From NCBI GenBank assembly GCA_964567475.1, contig CAZMMV010000004.1:1-43413 (forward strand): a DNA stretch of 43,413 nucleotides. Reading direction: 5' to 3'. The stretch comes from CAZMMV01 sp964567475. GTDB taxonomy: Bacteria > Bacillota > Clostridia > Tissierellales > Tissierellaceae. This document shows, in pieces, positions 40,750 to 43,413 of this stretch (the first letter of the stretch is position 1; each line of letters starts with the position of its first letter). The notes beneath the pieces were generated by a model. That model did no database searches. It was not told where the DNA came from and was given only the letters and a program-made list of their open reading frames with translations. The translations under genes and the position numbers were made by a program.

Positions 40750-41483
40750 AAGTAGATATATTAAGTTTGTTTCCTGAGTTTTTTTCTGTGTTTTCTAATT
40801 GGAGTATAATTGGAAGAGCTGTAAAAGATGGCAAAATTAATATTAACAATGTTAATATTAGAGATTTCTCAGAGAACAAACATAAAAAGGTAGATGATTA
40901 TCCCTTTGGCGGGGGGAGTGGAATGCTAATGAGTCCAGAGCCCATTTTCAATGCAATAAATAGTGTTAAAAATGAAAACTCTAGAATTATATATCTTTCA
41001 CCCCAAGGGAAAAAATTCAATCAAGAATTAGCAAAAGAATTATCTGAGGAAGAGCATCTTGTATTGTTATGTGGTCACTACGAAGGTATTGATAATAGAA
41101 TAATTGAAAACTATGTAGATGAACAAATATCCATAGGAGATTTTGTGTTGACAGGTGGAGAAATACCTGCCATGCTAATCTTAGATGCAGTTATTAGGCT
41201 GTTACCTGGAGTTCTTAGATCTGAAGAGTCTTATATTGATGAGTCACATTATAATGGACTTTTAGAGTATCCTCAGTATACTAGGCCTAGGATATTTAAT
41301 GGTTTTTCAGTTCCAGACATACTTCTTTCTGGCAATCATAAAAAAATCGATGAGTGGAGGAAAAAACAAGCCTTAAAGATAACATTGATAAAAAGGCCGG
41401 ATCTAATAAAGAAGAAAAATTTAAATAAAGAAGAAGAAGTTTATTTAAATGAAATTACAAGTGAGTTAAATCAAACAAAATAG
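40746..41483 (+). CDS. trmD: tRNA (guanine-37-N1)-methyltransferase TrmD
   Basis: TrmD makes m1G37 in tRNAs, which prevents +1 frameshifts. It is a SPOUT enzyme with a trefoil knot. Conserved segments are LSLFPEFF near the start, YPFGGGSGMLMSPEP, LLCGHYEGIDNR and SIGDFVLTGGEIPAM (SAM-binding), with a C-terminal helical domain. GTG 40746 is the start, overlapping the rimM stop in a GTGA arrangement that implies translational coupling. Length 245 is typical. Confidence 0.97.
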   Translation: MKVDILSLFPEFFSVFSNWSIIGRAVKDGKININNVNIRDFSENKHKKVDDYPFGGGSGMLMSPEPIFNAINSVKNENSRIIYLSPQGKKFNQELAKELSEEEHLVLLCGHYEGIDNRIIENYVDEQISIGDFVLTGGEIPAMLILDAVIRLLPGVLRSEESYIDESHYNGLLEYPQYTRPRIFNGFSVPDILLSGNHKKIDEWRKKQALKITLIKRPDLIKKKNLNKEEEVYLNEITSELNQTK

Positions 41484-41512
41484 TTGTATTTGAATATAAG
41501 ATATGCTATAAT
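41484..41512 (+). promoter_or_regulatory. Extended -10 promoter of rplS
   Basis: TTGTAT (41484-41489) and TGCTATAAT (TATAAT at 41507-41512) have a 17-base spacer and begin right at the end of trmD. L19 thus has its own promoter in addition to read-through. Confidence 0.75.
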
Positions 41513-41517
41513 AGCTA

Positions 41518-41587
41518 GCATGTGTGACTATGGATGGTCCTCTGTCTATGAGATAAGAACATCTAGTGAGAAGGGAGGGTCTATAGA
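41518..41587 (+). promoter_or_regulatory. Probable L19 mRNA leader (autoregulatory structure)
   Basis: The roughly 70-base leader before rplS can fold: GCATGT near 41518-41523 pairs with ACATC near 41559-41563, enclosing GACTATGGATGGTCC and TCTGTCTATGAGATAAG. A leader RNA upstream of rplS is known in low-GC Firmicutes; placement and base-pairing fit, but I could not match it to the published consensus. Confidence 0.45.
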
Positions 41588-41935
41588 ATGAATATAATAA
41601 AAATGATAGAAGATGAACAGTTAAGAGATGATCTACCTAAAATGAATTCAGGAGATACTGTTCAAGTTCACTATAAAGTTGTTGAAGGTACTAGAGAAAG
41701 AATTCAAATATTTGAAGGTACAATTATAAAGATACAAGGTGAAGGTTCAAGAAGAACTTTTACTGTTAGAAGATTATCTTACGGAGTAGGTGTTGAGAGA
41801 ACTTTCCCAGTAAATTCTCCAAGAGTTGAAAAGGTAGTTATTATTAGAAGAGGTAAGGCGAGAAGGTCTAAACTTTTCTATATTAGAAAGAGACAAGGTA
41901 AGTCTGCTAGAGTTAAAGAGAAGAATTTTTACTAA
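41588..41935 (+). CDS. rplS: Ribosomal protein L19
   Basis: L19 lies at the 30S-50S interface. The 115-residue protein shows the family core FNSGDTVQVHYKVVEG-like N terminus (PKMNSGDTVQVHYKV), RIQIFEGTIIKIQGEG, FTVRRLSYGVGVERTFPVNSP and KLFYIRKRQGKSARVKE. GGGAGGG precedes ATG 41588. It has its own promoter, a structured leader and a terminator, so it is expressed as an independent unit within the trmD-rbgA run. Confidence 0.98.
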   Translation: MNIIKMIEDEQLRDDLPKMNSGDTVQVHYKVVEGTRERIQIFEGTIIKIQGEGSRRTFTVRRLSYGVGVERTFPVNSPRVEKVVIIRRGKARRSKLFYIRKRQGKSARVKEKNFY

Positions 41936-41938
41936 TTT

Positions 41939-41965
41939 ATTGGGACTGAATAGTCCCAATTTTAT
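41939..41965 (+). terminator. Intrinsic terminator after rplS
   Basis: A 9-bp stem ATTGGGACT/AGTCCCAAT with loop GAAT is followed by TTTTATTT, just after the rplS stop. Confidence 0.85.
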
Positions 41966-41981
41966 TTAAGTAGGTGAGAAA

Positions 41982-42830
41982 ATGAATATAAATTGGTATC
42001 CAGGACATATGAAAAAAACAAAAGAATCAATTCAAAAGAATCTTAAAATGGTAGATGTAGTTTTTGAATTAATTGATTCTAGAATACCCTATAGTAGCAA
42101 GAATCCAGTTATAGATTCTATTATTGGCGAAAAACCTAAAATAGTAATTTTAAATAAGTCGGATTTATCCAGCAAGGAAGCTAATGAAAAATGGCAGAGA
42201 TATTTTGATGATAATATGGTGAAGTCAGTGTTATTAGACTCAGTTAGTGGAAAAGGTGTAAATAAACTACTTGAACTTTCCCATGAAGTTACTAATAAAA
42301 AAAGATTATCTTATGAAAAAAGAGGCGTAATAAATAGGCCAACTAGAGCTATGATTTTAGGAGTACCTAATGTAGGGAAATCTACTTTAATAAATACTCT
42401 TTCTGGTAGAAAAGGTGCAAAAACTGGAAATATACCAGGAATTACAAAAGTAAATCAATGGATTAAGATAAGGGGTAAGTTAGAACTTTTAGATACCCCA
42501 GGTATATTGTGGCCTAAATTTGAAGATAAAAAAGTAGGGATAAATCTTGCATTTACAGGAGCGATTAAAGATGAAATATTAGATACAGAGACTTTAGCGC
42601 TCAAATTAATAGAAAGACTTGTTTTGTATTTTCCGAATTTATTTAAGATTCGATATAATGTGAAAATTGAAGGCCAGTCATATCTTAATATAATGGAAGA
42701 TATAGCTAGAAAAAGAGGCTGCATTATAAAAGGTGGAGAAATTGATTATACAAAGGTTAGTAATATTTTATTAGATGAATTCAGAAAAGGTAAGATTGGT
42801 AATATTACGCTCGAATTTCCAGAAGAATAG
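41982..42830 (+). CDS. rbgA: Ribosome biogenesis GTPase RbgA (YlqF)
   Basis: RbgA drives a late step of 50S assembly. It is a circularly permuted GTPase: G4 NKSD (58-61) comes before P-loop GVPNVGKS (127-134) and G3 DTPG (171-174). The N terminus NINWYPGHMKKT carries the conserved His9 (catalytic in B. subtilis RbgA). A C-terminal ANTAR-like helical domain (about 205-282) binds rRNA. Length 282 matches B. subtilis. A weak GTAGGTGAG site precedes ATG 41982. Confidence 0.96.
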   Translation: MNINWYPGHMKKTKESIQKNLKMVDVVFELIDSRIPYSSKNPVIDSIIGEKPKIVILNKSDLSSKEANEKWQRYFDDNMVKSVLLDSVSGKGVNKLLELSHEVTNKKRLSYEKRGVINRPTRAMILGVPNVGKSTLINTLSGRKGAKTGNIPGITKVNQWIKIRGKLELLDTPGILWPKFEDKKVGINLAFTGAIKDEILDTETLALKLIERLVLYFPNLFKIRYNVKIEGQSYLNIMEDIARKRGCIIKGGEIDYTKVSNILLDEFRKGKIGNITLEFPEE

Positions 42831-42841
42831 GAGATATTAAT

Positions 42842-43413
42842 TTGTTGAAGCTTGAAAATAAAATTCATGAATCCGGATATGAAAAAATTGCATGTATTGA
42901 CGAAGTTGGTAGGGGCTGTTTAGCAGGTGATGTAGTTGCTTGTGCTATAATAATGCCTAAAGGCTTACAAATAGAAGGTGTTAATGACTCTAAAAAACTT
43001 TCTCCTAAAAAAAGGGAAATTTTTTATGATCAAATTTTAGAAAACTGTATAGCCTGTGGTATAGGACAGATTTCCCCAAAAGTCATAGATGAAATTAATA
43101 TAAAAGAAAGTACTAGATTAGCAATGAAAAATGCTGTAGAAAATTTAAAAGATAGAGAAGGAAACAAAATAACACCGGATTATTTATTAATAGATGCTGA
43201 GAAGATAGACTTAAATATACCTTATGATTCTATAATAAAGGGAGACGAAAGGTCTTATGGAATAGCTTGTGCCTCTATTGTAGCAAAGGTTTATAGGGAT
43301 AGATTGTGTCTTGATTGGGACAAAAAATATAAAGGGTATAATATAAAACAGCATAAAGGATATGGGACTAAAGAGCATAGAGAATATATTAAAAAACTTG
43401 GCCCATCTGAAAT
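42842..43413 (+). CDS. rnhB: Ribonuclease HII (partial, cut by the window end)
   Basis: RNase HII removes ribonucleotides and RNA primers from DNA. The visible 190 residues contain the catalytic DEVGRG (Asp20-Glu21), NDSKKL, IDAEK with Asp118, and a C-terminal KGDERSYGIACASIVAKVYRD and HKGYGTKEH. The frame starts at TTG 42842 or the adjacent TTG 42845; the first is spaced well from TAGGAGA. It follows rbgA by 11 bases, a conserved pair. The last residues, normally around 15-60 more, are beyond the window. Confidence 0.95.
   Translation, partial: MLKLENKIHESGYEKIACIDEVGRGCLAGDVVACAIIMPKGLQIEGVNDSKKLSPKKREIFYDQILENCIACGIGQISPKVIDEINIKESTRLAMKNAVENLKDREGNKITPDYLLIDAEKIDLNIPYDSIIKGDERSYGIACASIVAKVYRDRLCLDWDKKYKGYNIKQHKGYGTKEHREYIKKLGPSE

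Noticed and set aside
1..43413. CRISPR arrays, insertion sequences, prophage or toxin-antitoxin genes
   Set aside because: No tandem direct repeats, terminal inverted repeats with a transposase, or recognisable small toxin pairs were found; composition appears even across the window.

Overview
The window is a dense, AT-rich, almost fully coding stretch of chromosome from a spore-forming, anaerobe-like low-GC Firmicute. The best guess is a member of the Clostridia, possibly Tissierellales-like. This rests on gene order, strong AT codon bias, frequent TTG/GTG starts, AGGAGG-type ribosome binding sites, the sporulation membrane protein YlbJ, and a recG-rsmD-coaD-ylbJ-tmcAL-ackA-yceD-rpmF-plsX order that I recall as clostridial. 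There are no transposases, integrases, phage genes, tRNA or rRNA genes, or CRISPR arrays, and no stretch longer than about 210 bases lacks a gene.

Layout. (1) 1-3303: the 3' end of lspA, then rluD and pyrR, closed by a palindromic bidirectional terminator shared with the convergent ribosome-rescue gene rqcH. (2) 3398-17400: a long forward block matching the Bacillus subtilis ylo cluster: yicC, remA, gmk, rpoZ, coaBC, priA, def, fmt, rsmB, rlmN, prpC, prkC, rsgA, rpe. (3) 17395-18840: a thiamine module with promoter, TPP riboswitch, thiT transporter and thiN, placed where B. subtilis has thiN alone. (4) 18899-23659: a 56-residue membrane protein in the spoVM position, rpmB on the opposite strand, yloU (Asp23 family), fakA and recG. 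(5) 23719-29847: rsmD, coaD, a coiled-coil protein, the reverse-strand pair ylbJ and tmcAL, then ackA, yceD and rpmF. (6) 29890-36680: plsX, acpP, rnc, a radical SAM gene and smc. (7) 36691-43413: ftsY, ylxM, ffh, rpsP, khpA, rimM, trmD, rplS, rbgA and a truncated rnhB.

How the genes work together. Most serve translation: rRNA and tRNA modification, initiator formyl-methionine metabolism, ribosome assembly GTPases, ribosomal proteins L28, L32, S16 and L19, SRP targeting, and rescue of stalled ribosomes. A second theme is replication, repair and chromosome upkeep (priA, recG, smc, rnhB). A third is coenzyme and lipid supply (coaBC, coaD, thiT/thiN, plsX, acpP, fakA, ackA). The PrpC/PrkC phosphatase-kinase pair gives a signalling link to the cell envelope.

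I did not find a convincing undescribed multi-gene system. The points most worth a second look are regulatory or small: the TPP riboswitch expression platform that mimics the complement of its own aptamer, a 15-bp inverted repeat over the predicted start of ylxM-ffh transcription, a 10-bp inverted repeat over the ylbJ ribosome binding site, interleaved divergent promoters between tmcAL and ackA, the small membrane protein in the spoVM slot, and the coiled-coil protein between coaD and ylbJ. Several starts were moved from the longest possible ORF because the ribosome binding site lies inside the longer version.
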